Shown: positions 6,703-6,870 of the stretch, in pieces
Position numbering within the stretch: the first letter of the stretch is position 1
How the letters are laid out: each line of letters opens with the position of its first letter
NCBI GenBank assembly: GCA_042568205.1
Contig: JBHPJE010000027.1
Location: forward strand, 1 to 6,870
Direction of reading: 5' to 3'
Length of the DNA: 6,870 nt
DNA from: JAUVDZ01 sp042568205
GTDB lineage: Bacteria > Patescibacteriota > Gracilibacteria > UBA1369 > PNNO01
Translations under genes and position numbers: made by a program
The notes under the pieces: generated by a model
The model's database searches: none
What the model was told of the DNA's origin: nothing
The model's input: only the letters and a program-made list of their open reading frames with translations

Positions 6703-6711
6703 ATTATAGCA
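6703..6711 (-). promoter_or_regulatory. Extended -10 promoter of the FemAB-type gene
   Basis: On the minus strand, TGC-TATAAT is a perfect extended -10 element, followed by exactly 9 nt (GCGTCCGCT) and the ATG at 6693. No -35 match is seen at 17 bp, which the extended element can replace. The expected start at the G three bases before ATG gives an almost leaderless mRNA. Confidence 0.7.
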
Positions 6712-6730
6712 CAAATAAGCCACTAAGCGC

Positions 6731-6759
6731 TTGATTTAAAATCCATTTCGTGTTATAAT
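6731..6759 (+). promoter_or_regulatory. Sigma-70-type promoter of the gene at 6789
   Basis: TTGATT (6731-6736, four of six -35 bases) and a perfect TATAAT (6754-6759) are 17 bp apart, and TGT precedes the -10 as an extended element. This is the strongest-looking promoter in the window. It is divergent from the FemAB-type promoter. A start near 6765-6767 gives a leader of roughly 22-24 nt. Confidence 0.8.
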
Positions 6760-6764
6760 TATTA

Positions 6765-6788
6765 GTGAAATAAAAATAAAAATTACAA
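6765..6788 (+). other. A-rich leader without Shine-Dalgarno site (6789 gene)
   Basis: The stretch between the predicted start and the ATG is nearly all A and T, lacks a GGAGG-like site and carries TAAAAATAAAAA at 6771-6782, identical to 5329-5340 in the other unknown gene's leader. Confidence 0.45.
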
Positions 6789-6870
6789 ATGGCAGATTTA
6801 CCAGGTTTACCAAGTACGGTTGATTTAGGCGGAGCAGGTCCTCAGGTTGAGGGTGATCCATTTGAATTTA
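6789..6870 (+). CDS. N-terminus of an unknown protein, cut by the window edge
   Basis: Only 27 codons are visible. The ATG follows a strong promoter, and the frame is open to the edge. The peptide begins MADLPGLPSTVDLGG and continues with a Gly/Pro-rich, acidic stretch (QVEGDPFEF). There is no signal peptide or membrane helix, and such low-complexity acidic starts are often disordered. I do not recognise it. Shared promoter and leader style with the gene at 5343 is the only link to a neighbour. Confidence 0.65.
   Translation, partial: MADLPGLPSTVDLGGAGPQVEGDPFEF

Noticed and set aside
6694..6723. ATG at 6723 as the FemAB-type start
   Set aside because: It lies upstream of a perfect extended -10 (TGCTATAAT), so the mRNA made from that promoter would not contain it, and the ten extra residues are not FemAB-like.
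1..6870. CRISPR array, tRNA or rRNA gene, insertion sequence, attachment site or toxin-antitoxin/defence cassette
   Set aside because: No regularly spaced repeats, cloverleaf, inverted-repeat ends, transposase or paired small toxin-antitoxin genes were found by eye; the recombinase alone is not evidence of a mobile element because cellular Xer proteins look the same.

Overview
The window looks like part of an AT-rich genome from the candidate phyla radiation (Patescibacteria, perhaps a Peregrinibacteria-like lineage). This placement is inferred from protein style, compact gene packing and scarce Shine-Dalgarno sites; no rRNA or ribosomal protein marker is present to prove it. UGA is read as stop: prfB (RF2) is present and itself ends in TGA, so the code with UGA as glycine used by Gracilibacteria/Absconditabacteria does not apply.

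Left part (1-2162). A GC-rich radical SAM gene (54-1157) has a strong Shine-Dalgarno site and is closed by a clear intrinsic terminator (1181-1219). Its base and codon use differ sharply from everything to its right. Next comes a XerC/XerD-type tyrosine recombinase (1256-2162), also with a strong Shine-Dalgarno site. It is broken by one frameshift exactly at the linker between its DNA-binding and catalytic domains, while all catalytic residues survive.

Middle (2165-5308). A 14-helix polysaccharide/lipid-linked oligosaccharide flippase runs leftwards, converging on the recombinase with a 2-nt gap. Divergent from it is a prfB-def pair (release factor 2 and peptide deformylase) overlapping by ATGA. 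prfB lacks the autoregulatory frameshift site found in many bacteria.

Right part (5309-6870). A lysine-rich protein of unknown function (5343-5849) converges on, and overlaps by 8 nt, a FemA/FemB/FemX-type aminoacyl transferase (5842-6693, minus strand). A further unknown gene starts at 6789 and runs off the window.

The most striking pattern is in the starts. Flippase, prfB and femX-like genes all have a -10 box exactly 9 nt before the ATG, so their mRNAs should be leaderless or carry about 3 nt of leader. The two unknown genes have well-formed promoters and short A-rich leaders sharing an identical 12-mer. Only the two leftmost genes have canonical Shine-Dalgarno sites. The flippase and FemAB protein point to cell-envelope building, and prfB-def to translation. 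I see no CRISPR array, tRNA, rRNA, insertion sequence or recognisable new defence system. No gene-free stretch exceeds 300 bases; the longest is about 98 nt.
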